Assembly (NCBI RefSeq): GCF_035594125.1
Contig: NC_087186.1
Span: 1,688,728-1,752,727 of the forward strand
Reading direction: 5' to 3'
Length of the DNA: 64,000 nt
From: Scylla paramamosain
Lineage: Eukaryota; Arthropoda; Malacostraca; Decapoda; Portunidae
Shown here: in pieces, positions 27,861-39,595 of the stretch
Position numbering within the stretch: the first letter of the stretch is position 1
Layout of the letters: every line of letters starts with the position of its first letter
Notes under the pieces: generated by a model
Database searches by the model: none
The model's input: the letters and a program-made list of their open reading frames with translations, nothing else
What the model was told of the DNA's origin: nothing
Program-made: the position numbers and the translations under genes

Positions 27861-30700
27861 TGCCTCTTCAGTGAGTAGCAGTGTAGATCTAGCACAGTTC
27901 GGTGTCAGGACACGTGTCCTATAATAATAGTGTTCAAGGTCGTGTTAGTCCTCCCCATAGTTTTGGTGGATTTTCCCAGACAGATGGAATGTCTGAGGAA
28001 ATGGGATTCAAGTTGCAGATGAGGAGACTGGAGATGGAGGAGTCTAGGGAAGCTAAGAGATTGAAGGCTGAGAAGGAGTGAGAGATGAGATGGCTTGAGT
28101 TGGAAGATGAAGCCGAGAAAAAGGAAATTGAAATCTGAGGAGGCTAGGGATGCCAGGAGGCTTGAAGTCAAGGAGACGATGAGGCAGAAAAGGAGAAGGA
28201 GGAGGCGAGAATGTATGAAAGTGAGAAAGCTGAAAGGAACAGAATACTTGAGATTAATTCACTTCATGGTACGAGTATGAGGAGAGTGGTGAAGGAAGAT
28301 ACTATAAAAAGCCAGATAGTGAGAAATTTGAAGTTGACACCTGAGTTTGATGAAAAGGTGACATAATGGTTCAGGAGATTTGAGAAGTAGGCAGTCGAAT
28401 TTGACTGGCCTCAAGAGCCTTGGGTTGGTCTTATTACTTATATGTTGAAAAGGCAAGGCACTCAAAGTTTATGACAATGTCAGTGGAGGATTTAGAGGAT
28501 TATAAGTGGTTTGAGGTTAACATTCTAAAAGCTTATGAACTATGGCCGGAGGCCTACAGGCTGCAATTCAGAGGAGGTAAGAAAAGGCCTAATGATTTAT
28601 CTCGACTGCTCGCCACCTCGAGGAAACTTTCGAGAAGTGTATTGCTATCGAGCAGGCCACCTAATCTTGTGAGTTAAAGGAACTCATGGTAATGGAACAG
28701 TTTGTTAATGTGGCCGAGAAAGAGATTGTGGTACTATTCCGGGAGAAAAGGTTTAAAACCTTAAAGGAAGCCGTCACGTGGGCAGATGACCACATATTAA
28801 CTCACCGACCAGTATTTCGTTGGTAGAATGGGACGTCTTAGGTAGGCAGGGTCGGTGACAGTTTGTCTGGGGGCGCGGTCTGGCAGGAAGTCCACGTTAT
28901 AGTAGTGGCGTTGGTAACAAGTCAAGACAGATAAGTCAGGACGGTAATAAGTCTCCATCCAGTCCCCTAAAGAGACAGATTAGGAGCATGTTGCACAGCA
29001 TTCCCAGGTATAGTATGCAGCCTATGTGCCACTATTGTAAAAATGATGGGCACTTAAAGTTAGTGACTGCCACGGCTTCCAAGTCCTCCCAAAAGCATGT
29101 GGCTCTAATTGTATCACACGATCAAGGTGTTGACAGTGAGATTCAGCCAGTGTTTGGTTGTGCGGGGAGAAAAGCAGGAGTAGCTGTCCCCTCGTCTGCT
29201 GTTGATACCTTACCGTCCCCCGTGACGTCTGGTTTGGATTGGTGTTGCCCTTTCTTGTGTCGGGATACTGTTGAGATTGCTGGGCTTGAGTGAGTACCCA
29301 GTCACTGTTTTGAGAGGCACGGCAGCACAAAAGTCGCTGTGCAAGAATATTGCTGGGAGATGAGTTGCCTCAGACAAGCTTGTGTGGTTCAGAGGAATTA
29401 ACGCTGTAGAGAGCTTCACCACGAAGATGGAGCTTTTCTGCCCGCTAGTGACCGCGGAGGCGCGGGTAGCATTAGCGAAGACCTGTCAGTGTCGGGTGTC
29501 AATTTCCTTTTAGGGAATGACCTGACAGGTGGGACTCCATCCCAGATTTGGAGGCTGCGGAGGATGCTAACTTTGTTAGTGTTGTTACTTTGTCGAACGC
29601 AGGGCCACTGCTAGAAGAGTGCAGAGTTAATGTAGATGCCGCAGTGGGTTCAGAGTGCCCAGAGTTCTAACTAACCCGCTGCTGGCGAAGTTTTGGGCGA
29701 GTCAAAGTTAGGTATGTCCGTGAGTCATCGTGTTGGGGCTGATTGCGCTAAAGCAAAGCCACCGAGGGAAGCATTTAGCTTTGTTAAGAGGGTGAAGCTG
29801 GAGTGTTTTGGGTTAGAACAGATTATTCGTTGGCTTGTCTCAGCCTGCAGAGCCTCTTGGAGATGGAGCTCATGTGGAGTTGTCACCTGGTTTGGAGGCT
29901 TTGGGCGCCGATCCCCTGCCTGGTGTGTCTGGTGTGTTAGGTGTCATTTTTGAGGACGTGGAGACTCCTAACTCTGTTGGAGAAGTAGGAATTTCCTCCC
30001 CTGTGGAGTGTACCGGAGGCGGGGAACAGGTTGCTCCCCTACTGAGACCAGACACGGTAGGTGTTAGCTCACGTAGAGAGCCATCCCTTTTGATAGCTAA
30101 TGATGTAGCTACCAGCGTTTCCAAGGAGAGTTCTGCCCTTCAGGGACGTGTTGCACCACCTCTTGCCAAGGCAGGAGTGGGCAGCAAGGAAATAAAGGGT
30201 CGGGCGGAGTTAGTAGTAGGCAGTAACAATATCCTGAATGGCCGGCAGAGAGAGGAGTAGAGAGGTTTGAAGCTCCAGTTTGTTGTGTCATCCGCCGTTA
30301 TGGAGGCACGTGTGCAGGTAACACGTGGAGGCCAAGTGTGTGGCCGATTTCGAGTCGGTTGACTCGAGAGCAGTTGAAGCGGTTTTGGTGGCCGGGCTTG
30401 GCCACGTTTGAGTCTTGGTGCATTGATCAAGCAGGCAAGCCTGATTACCTCTTTTCTGGGGCCTCTCCCCCGTGCTATGGCCAATTTTGCTTTCTCCGTT
30501 ATGGCAATTGTAGGAAATAATACTGTTAGCCCTGATTCCTCCTTCCTGTGGGAGTGGTGATAAAGTTATAGCTGACGTTGGCGTCACGGAGCACCGTCGA
30601 GAGGCAGTATTGAGTGAGGCTGCCGTCCATAATGTGTTGCTTGCCGCTTGGAAAGCAGCCACAACGTTGCAAGGGGCTTCGTGTAGCCAAGTTGCTGTTA
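27861..30700 (+). mobile_element. Ty3/Gypsy-type retrotransposon relic (gag, protease, integrase fragment)
   Basis: Internal region in one orientation. A coiled-coil gag start is at 27989. A gag core (WFRRFEK, FDWPQEPW) lies at about 28360-28430 and a SCAN-like segment (LMVMEQFVNVAEKEI, TWADDHILTHRP) at about 28680-28815. A zinc-knuckle start, CHYCKNDGHL, is at about 29029. A protease-region tag, FLLGNDLTGG, is at about 29503. An integrase H2C2-region piece (LKRFWWPGLATF...QAGKPDYL) is at about 30373-30450. RT and RNase H, expected between the last two, are absent. Many stops and frameshifts. LTRs were not identified. Confidence 0.75.
27989..29110 (+). pseudogene. Gypsy gag remnant with coiled coil, SCAN-like segment and zinc knuckle
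   Basis: Starts MSEEMGFKLQMRRLEMEESR at 27989, a charged coiled coil rich in E, K and R. A TGA follows about 100 bp later and several frameshifts later on. The order coiled coil, capsid-like core, SCAN-like helices, CCHC knuckle matches gag of SCAN-bearing Gypsy elements. The knuckle reads C-x2-C-x4-H and then loses the last cysteine. Confidence 0.65.
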
Positions 30701-32475
30701 AGTGTCAGGTGATGGGCCCAAGTAGGATAGCATGTTAAGATGAATGCTCTCCGTCTCGAAGAAGCAAGGAGTCAAGTATGATGTGAAGTGATTACATTTG
30801 CAAAGTAATTGCTAGGACCAGTGGTGTTGCCGCAGATGCACGTTGCCCAGGCTCGGGTTGGAACTGGGGATGTTTGTGTATGGATTGCCACATGCGTGAG
30901 TTTAGCTCTGGGTGCGGGAATGGGTGTGTTGTGCCGTGGAAAGGAGCAGACGTCAGCTCGTTCTGACGACTCCTGTGTAGTCAAGTGGTCGGCGAGAGGA
31001 AAAAAAAAGTGTAATAGTATTCTTCTGCCTGGTAGTGAGAAGCAGGCTTGAACGTGTCACATCCTGGAATTACCTTTTTATTTTATTTAGAACAAGCATG
31101 TGCCTCTAGTTTTGCTGTATAAATGGCACTTTTATTTTATTTATCTTATGGATGTAATATGTAAGCTCTGAGGAGCCATGTGCGGTAAGATGGAGTAGAG
31201 ATAAGGGTAGTGACAGCCCGGTAGAGAAAGTGTGTGTCCTCCAGTGACAAGTAGTGGAGGGGCTCGAGAGTTGGTCCTGCTTTGTAACCCAGAAATGCGC
31301 TTCATTCAGCCAGGAAGTGTGTTACCTGGTGGTGCTGTGGTGATGTACCTGGACGATATGGCCCCTGGTGGGTGCAATGAGTGTGGCAAGGATGTAGGGC
31401 TGTCGCTGTTAGGTGACTCTTGTGTTTGATTAGTGTGGAGAAAGTACAGACAAAGGAGTAGGCTGTGCAGTAGAGAGAAAAGCTAAGGTCAGAATGGGTG
31501 GAGTAGTTGAAGGCAGAGGCAAGAGAAAACGACGGAGAAGGAAGAAATAAGACAGGACTCACAGGAGAAGTTGGAGCAGCCATAACTGCTGGAGGAAAAG
31601 TGACATAAATACGACTCCTTTTAGGAGTAAATCCTCACACCAACGATACCGAGGAGATCGTAGGTCCTGTGTGAGAAGCAGAGACGGATCTCGTGGGAGG
31701 CGTAGGAAAAGGAGAAAGCGGCACCGATTTTATTCTGAGTTGGGGCCCTGTTTGTTATTGTTGTTTTGATGACTCTGTTCTTTGTTATTGTTCTAGGGAT
31801 TTCTGTGTTGTTGAAATTCGCGTGTGCCCCTCTGAGTATGATGTAAACTGCTATGACATGTTGAATCTGTTTGTTGTATGTGCAAAAAATTCGTAAGCTT
31901 GTGTATGGGAAGGGATGTATTAAGAGCAGCAAGACAGAGCAATGAGAATGATAAAGAAAAGGAAAGAGAAGACCATAATAATTTTCAGAACAGAGTTTAG
32001 TTCGAGGGAGAAAGCGGACCCAGTAGGCGTGAAAGCGAGGCGCGGGACAAACCTCACTCCCCCAGTTCTCCATTTCCCCTTTCCTCTTTCCCTTCTAGTC
32101 CCCGCCCTGTGTCTGTATCGTGGAGGGTGGGAGGAGCGTGTTTAACCATTCTTCCCACGGTAGCTAGCTTCAGTAGCATCCCAGAGATCGTATAGAAGGC
32201 AGAGATGTGGCATAGAGAGAAGCATATCAAGGAGTGAATAGGGATGGCAAATTACTTTACATCTTAGGGTAAGATTACTGTGTGACGCCTTATTACTGTT
32301 ATTATTATATTATTATTATATTGTGTAATATCTACGCCCTACGGGAGGCCATGATCTGAGTGGTTTGAAAAAGGTGAGGAGCCATATTGTGCTGCTCCGG
32401 TGCGTGTTAAACAGTAGTCTCACGCACATTGAGACATCCATTGTTTCTGTACAGAGTACTGATGAGAGCGGGGGC
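30701..32475. other. No gene recognised; may hold the 3' part of the Gypsy relic
   Basis: Moderate GC with no readable domain on either strand. TATAAATGG at about 31115 is a TATA-like word and could belong to a degraded LTR, but there is no matching partner LTR. A small (ATT)n lies at about 32289-32320. Confidence 0.35.
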
Positions 32476-33592
32476 GGTATGCAGAAAACTTCATAAAAGC
32501 TCTTCTTCAAGTTACTCAAAACTTTCAAATTCTCCTCATAACTAGGAGCTAGACTTATGAATTATGCAAAGTAACTCATGAGACGACTTTCAGCTGTGAG
32601 CTGAGTGATTTATGAGCTACTCATAAGAAGGCGCTATGTGGAGTATCTTCCGCTACTAATACCGCTAATGTTTTGTTAAAAACATTCCTATCACGATAAT
32701 AAGGATATTATGGTATGTTGTTATCACTTTAAAGTGAAATGTAGAAATATTGTTAATGTGATAATTGCAGAAATGAGAATCTATCAATGCATTATATCTC
32801 GAAAAGAATGTGTGGATTTACTCTGGCGGCAGATCCTGCCACCTCAACTCAGAACATGACAGGTCACAAGGAGAAGATTACTGAGTAACGACAAGCAGTA
32901 CCAATAAACCTTGCTAGCATGGAGCCAGCCCTGCAGTTATGCAACTGCTTAATAGTATTTACTTAAACATTATTCTGATAGCAGCACCATATTTTCAGGG
33001 TACAAGTTTAAATATGCGGTCCTGCCCAATCGCTCAGCCCAGCGAATCCCTGCTCTTTTTCGCTCTGACCTATTTCACTAACTAAATCAAACCAATCTAG
33101 AATAAGTCAAACATGTCCACACCTAATCTAACTCTATTCTTTAGACATAAGATAGTTTCGTTAATAAATGTTTGGTTAGGTTTAGTTGGGTGAGGCCTTG
33201 GGCTGCGCTGCTCCCAGTGTGGCTTCAATAGGCTACTTAGCACTTGGAAACCCTGGATGAACAGTTCGCCAGACATAAAATTCAAATGAATTACCTTCAT
33301 TCCTTTGTAACGGCCATTAAATTCTTACAAAACTTTGAATTAAACTTTTCAAGTAAAATCTAACCAAATCTAACCGAAATGACTCGGTGGTGTGGTACCG
33401 CGAATTGTTGCTCCATCATTATCACTTGAAAGTAGCTTATAAACTTCTTAGGAATTCTGTCAATAACTTGTAACATATTGACCAGCTAGGTGTACTCATA
33501 ATCCGATGCGAACTTTTCTGCATTACTCATACTCTTAAAAGTTTATGAGCTCCATCCAGCCCATAACAGTTTTATGACCTTTTCTACATACC
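32476..33592. mobile_element. DNA transposon or MITE-like element with terminal inverted repeats, about 1117 bp
   Basis: Left GGTATGCAGAAAACTTCATA (32476 on) and right, reversed, GGTATGTAGAAAAGGTCATA (33592 back) match at 17 of 20 bases. Further inside, ctcataa words recur on both sides. The interior has no transposase. Target duplication not established. Confidence 0.55.
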
Positions 33593-33678
33593 TCTCCAAG
33601 CTCATGTCCTCTCCCCCATCCTGCCTATGGACAGTGTCCTGCTGTGACCAGAATGGGTAACATCTTTGGAGGTGGGTT

Positions 33679-33774
<96 letters not shown>

Positions 33775-33784
33775 TTTTTATTTA

Positions 33785-33806
<22 letters not shown>
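33679..33806. repeat. (AT)n then (TTTA)n
   Basis: About 48 AT units with one TG, running into a TTTA array that abuts the poly(T) of a minus-strand LINE copy. Confidence 0.95.
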
Positions 33807-33809
<3 letters not shown>

Positions 33810-33815
<6 letters not shown>

Positions 33816-34440
33816 TTATGTAGGAGGGACACTGGCCAAGGGCAACAAAAATTCAATAAAAAAATGCCCACTGAAATGCCAGTCCCATAAAAAGGTCAAA
33901 GCAGTAGTCAAAAGCTGATGGATAAGTGTCTTGAAACCTCTCTCTTGAAAGAATTCAAGTCAAAGGTAGGTGGAAATAAAGAAGCAGGCAGGGAGTTCCA
34001 GAGTTTACCAGAGAAAGGGATGAATGATTGAGAATACTGGTTAACTCTTGCGTTAGAGAGGTGGACAGAATAGGGGTGAGAGAAAGAAGAAGTCTTGTGG
34101 AGTGAGGCCGCTGGAGGAGAGGAAGCATGCAGTTAGCAAGATCAGAAGAGCAGTTAGCATGAAAATAGCGGTAGAAGACAGCTAGAGATGCAACATTGCG
34201 GCGATGAGAGAGAGGTTGAAGACAGTCAGTTAGAGGAGAGGAGTTGATGAGACGGAAAGCTTTTGATTCCACCTTGTCTAGAAGAGGAGTATAAGTGGAA
34301 CCCCCCCTAGACATGTGAAGCATGCTCCATACATGGACGGAAAAGGCCCTTGTACAGAGTTAGCAGCTGGGGGGTGAAAAAAAAACTGGCGGAGACGTCT
34401 CAGAACACCTAACTTCATAGAAGCTGTTTTAGCTAGAGAT
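33810..34440 (-). mobile_element. LINE-1fam copy C1, 5' truncated
   Basis: 3' UTR and C-terminal ORF (SLAVFYRYFHANCSSDL, LINSSPLTDCLQPLS) on the minus strand. It is cut off after the [10 protein letters not shown] region, exactly where the T-tract of copy C2 begins. The order tail-C1-tail-C2 is head-to-tail tandem. Confidence 0.9.
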
Positions 34441-37400
34441 TTTTTTTTTTTTTTATGTAAGAAGGACACTGGCCAAGGGCAACAAAAATCTAAAAAAATC
34501 CCCACTGAAATGCCAGTCCCATAAAAGGGTTAAAGCAGTGGTCAAAAATTGGTGGATAAGTGTCTTGAAACCTCCCTCTTGAAGGAATTCAAGTCATAGG
34601 AAGGTGGAAATACAGAAGCAGGCAGGGAATTCCAGAGTTTACCAAAAAGAAAGGGATGAATGATTGAGAGTACTGGTTAACTCTTGTTAGAGAGGTGGAC
34701 AGAATAGGGGTGAGAGAAAGAAGAAAGTCTTGTGCAACGAGGCTGCGGAAGGAGGGGAGGCATGCAGTTAGCAAGATCAGAAGAGCAGTTAGCATGAAAA
34801 TAGCGGTAGAAGACAGCTAGATATGCAACGTTGCGGTGGTGAGAGAGAGGCTGAAGACAGTCAGTTAGAGGAGAGGAGTTGATGAAACGAAAAACTTTTG
34901 ATTCCACCCTGTCTAGAAGACCAGTATGAGTGGAACCCCCCCCAGACATGCGAAGCATACTCCATACATGGACGGAAAAAGGTCCTTGTACACAGTTAGC
35001 AGCTGGGGGGGTGAGAAAAACTGGCGGAGACGTCTCAGAACACCTAACTTCATAGAAGCTGTTTTAGCTAGAGATGAGATGTGAAGTTTCCAGTTCAGAT
35101 TATAAGTAAAGGACAGACCGAGGATGTTCAGTGTAGAAGAGGGGGACAGTTGAGTGTCATTGAAGAAGAGGGGATAGTTGTATGGAAGATTGTGTCGAGT
35201 TGATAGATGGAGAAATTGAGTTTTTGAGGCATTGAATAATACCAAGTTTGCTCTGCCCCAATCAGAAATTTTAGAAAGATCAGAAGTCAGGCGTTCTGTG
35301 GCTTCCCTGCGTGATATGTTTACCTCTTGAAGGGTTGGACGTCTATGAAAAGACGTGGAAAAGTGCAGGGTGGTAAGATCAGCGGAGGAGTGGATAGGAC
35401 AAGAAGTTTCGTTTAGAAGGTCATTAATGAATAAAAAGAAGAGAGTGGGTGACAGGACAGAACCCTGAGGAACACCACTGTTAATAGATTTAGGAGAAGA
35501 ACAGCAACCGTCTACCACAACAGCAATAGAACGGTCGGAAAGGAAACTTGTGATGTAGTTACAGAGAGGAGGATAGAAGCTGTAGGAGGGTAGTTTGGAA
35601 ATCAAAGCTTTGTGCCAGACTCTATCAAAAGCTTTTGATATGTCCAAGGAAACAGCAAAGTTTCACCAAAATCTCTAAAAGAGGATGACGAAGACTCAGC
35701 AAGGAAAGCCAGAAGATCACCAGTAGAGTGGCCTTAACGGAACCCATACTGGCGATCAGATAGAAGGTTGTGAAGTGATAGACGTTTAAGAATCTTCCTA
35801 TTGAGGATAGTTTCAAAAACTTTAGATAGGCAGGAAATTAAAGCAATAGGACGGTAGTTTGAGGGATTAGAACGGTCACCCTTTTAAGGAACAGGCTGAA
35901 TGTAAGCAAACTTCCAGGAAGAAGGAAAGGTATATGTTGACAGACAGAGATGAAAGAGTTTGACTAGGCAAGGTGCAAGGACGGAGGCACAGTTTTGGAG
36001 AACAATAGGAAGGACCCCATCAGGTCCATAAGCCTTCCGAGGATTTACGCCAGTAAGGGCATGGAAAACATCATTGCGAAGAATTTTAATAGATAGCATG
36101 AAGTAGTCAGAGGGTGGAGGAGAGGGAGGAACAAGCCCAGAATCGTCCAAGGTAGAGTTTTTAGCAAAGGTTTAAGCGAATAGTTCAGCTTTAGAAATAG
36201 ATGTGATAGCAGTGGTACCATCTGGTTGAAATAAAGGAGGGAAAGAAGTAGAAGCAAAGTTATTGGAGATATTTTTGGCTAGATGCCAGAAGTCACGAGG
36301 GGAGTTAGATCTTGAAAGGTTTTGACACTTTCTGTTAATGAAGGAGTTTTTGGCTAGTTGAAGAACAGACTTATCATGGTTCCAGGCAGAAATATAAAGC
36401 GCATGAGATTCTGGTGATGGAAGGATACCTTTTGTGGGCCACCTTTCTATCATGTATAGCACGAGAACAAGCTGTGTTAAACCAAGGTTTGGAAGGTTTA
36501 GGTCGAGAAAAAGAGTGAGGAATGTACGCCTCCATATCAGACACTATCACCTGTGTTATGCGTTCAGCACACAAAGACGGGTCTCTGACACGGAAGTAGT
36601 AGTCATTCCAAGGAAAATCTGCAAAATACCTCTTCAGGTCTCCCCAACTAGCAGAGGCAAAACGTCAGAGGCACCTTCGCTTAGGGGGATCCTGAGGAGG
36701 AATTGGAGCGATAGGACAAGATATAGATATGAGATTGTGATCGGAGAAGCCCAATGGAGAAGAAAGGGTGACAGCATAAGCAGAAGGATTAGAGGTCAGG
36801 AAAAGGTCAAGAATGTTGGACGTATCTGGAAGATGGTCAGGGATACGAGTAGGGTGTTGCACCAATTGCTCTAGATCGTGGAGGATAGCAAAGTTGAAGG
36901 CTAGTTCACCACGATGGTCAGTGAAGGGAGAGGAAAGCCAAAGCTGGTGGTGAACATTGAAGTCTTCAAGAATAGAGAACTCAGCAAAAGGGAAGAGGGT
37001 CATAATGGGCTCCACTTTGGAAGTTAAGTAGTCAAAGATTTTCATATAGTCAGAGGAGTTAGGTGAGAGGTATACAGCACAGATAAATTTAGTTTGAAAG
37101 TGACTCTGTAGTCGTTGCCAGATGGTGGAAAACTCGGAAGATTCAAGAGCGTGGGCACGAGAGTAGGTTAAGTCATTGCGCACATAAACGCAACATCCAG
37201 CTTTGGATCGAAAATGAGGATAGAGAAAGTAGGAGGGAACAGAAAAGAGGCTACTGTCAGTTGCCTCAGACATCTGAGTTTCAGTGACGAAAAGAAGATG
37301 AGGTTTAGAAGAGGAAAGGTGGTGTTCTACAGATTGAAAATTAGATCTTAGACCGCGAAAATTGCATAAGTTAATGAAGAAAAAGTTGAGGGGGGGTGTC

Positions 37401-37727
37401 AAGACACTTAGGGTCGTCGGCAGAAAGGCAGTCTGACCTGGGAACATTTATGGTCCCCTCCCCAGATGGGAACTCCGAGGCTGGTGAAGGAATCGCCATG
37501 ATAATTTTGAAATTTTTGAGTGAAGGGTGTCTGTGTTATTAGGGGCTTGTGGTTTTGTGTGGAGAAAGAGAATTGTCTTTAAAGGGGAGGCTGTGACTGC
37601 CCCTTTGTGTTGTGAGACACAAAGGGAAACGTTCAGTGAAGTCATAGCTGGTTTTAATGATAAGTTCACAGCACACCCTGAACAGTGCTTTAGACCTCAC
37701 TGGGAGTAATTATCGTCTCGGCAGGTG
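34441..37727 (-). mobile_element. LINE-1fam copy C2, full length
   Basis: Runs from a T14 tract to the family 5' point (CACCTGCCGA at 37727), so it is full length at about 3.29 kb. Endonuclease at about 37447-36665, 36574-36172 thumb-like region, RT at about 36150-34913 ([37 protein letters not shown]). The YADD box is altered: at the catalytic site the frame reads HSSADLTTLHF, so one catalytic aspartate is lost. Several frameshifts. An (AT)n array follows the 5' end. Confidence 0.92.
36665..37447 (-). pseudogene. LINE endonuclease domain of copy C2
   Basis: 260 open codons. They contain [27 protein letters not shown] (catalytic E), [23 protein letters not shown] (GDFN altered to EDFN) and SDHNLISIS (the SDH box). 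This is an APE-type fold as used by non-LTR elements to nick the target. The start codon in frame is not the family's MATPTP start at the intact copy's position, because of an upstream frameshift. Confidence 0.8.
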
Positions 37728-37735
37728 CCTCCTCC

Positions 37736-39056
<1,321 letters not shown>

Positions 39057-39143
39057 GTAAGAAGGATACCGGCCAAGGGCAACAAAAATCAATAAAAAAA
39101 TGCCCACTGAAACGCCAGTCCCGTAAAAGGGTCAAGGCAGTGG

Positions 39144-39566
39144 TCAAAAATTGGTGGATAAGTGTCTTGAAACCTCCCTCTTGAAGGAATTCAAGTCATA
39201 GGAAGGTGGAAATACAGAAGCAGGCAGGGAGTTCCAGAGTTTACCAGAGAAAGGGATGAATGATTGAGAATACTGGTTAACTCTTGCGTTAGAGAGGTGG
39301 ACAGAATAGGGGTGAGAGAAAGAAGAAAGTCTTGTGCAGCGAGGCCGCGGAAGGAGGGGAGGCATGCAGTTAGCAAGATCAGAAGAGCAGTTAGCATGAA
39401 AATAGCGGTAGAAGACAGCTAGATATGCAACATTGCGGCGGTGAGAAAGAGGCTGAAGACAGTCAGTTAGAGGAGAGGAGTTGATGAGACGAAAAGCTTT
39501 TGATTCCACCCTGTCTAGAAGAGCAGTATGAGTGGAAACCCCCCAGACATGTGAAGCATACCCCAT
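39144..39566 (-). pseudogene. C-terminal 140 codons of the LINE copy E polyprotein, out of frame
   Basis: Reads MGYASHVWG, LLDRVESKAFRLINSSPLTD, FYRYFHANCSSDLANCMPP and ends SFKREVSRHLSTNF. The same order occurs in all other copies that keep this end. It belongs to the upstream 836-residue ORF and is separated by a frameshift at the poly-C tract. The internal Met is probably not a real start. Confidence 0.85.
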
Positions 39567-39595
39567 ACATGGACGGATAAGGCCCTTGTACAGAG

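Noticed and set aside
36434..36874. Open frames antisense to LINE copies (also 41042-41332, 19158-19526, 20795-21106, 14112-14450)
   Set aside because: The same antisense frame recurs in each LINE copy because of codon bias on the coding strand; no domain.
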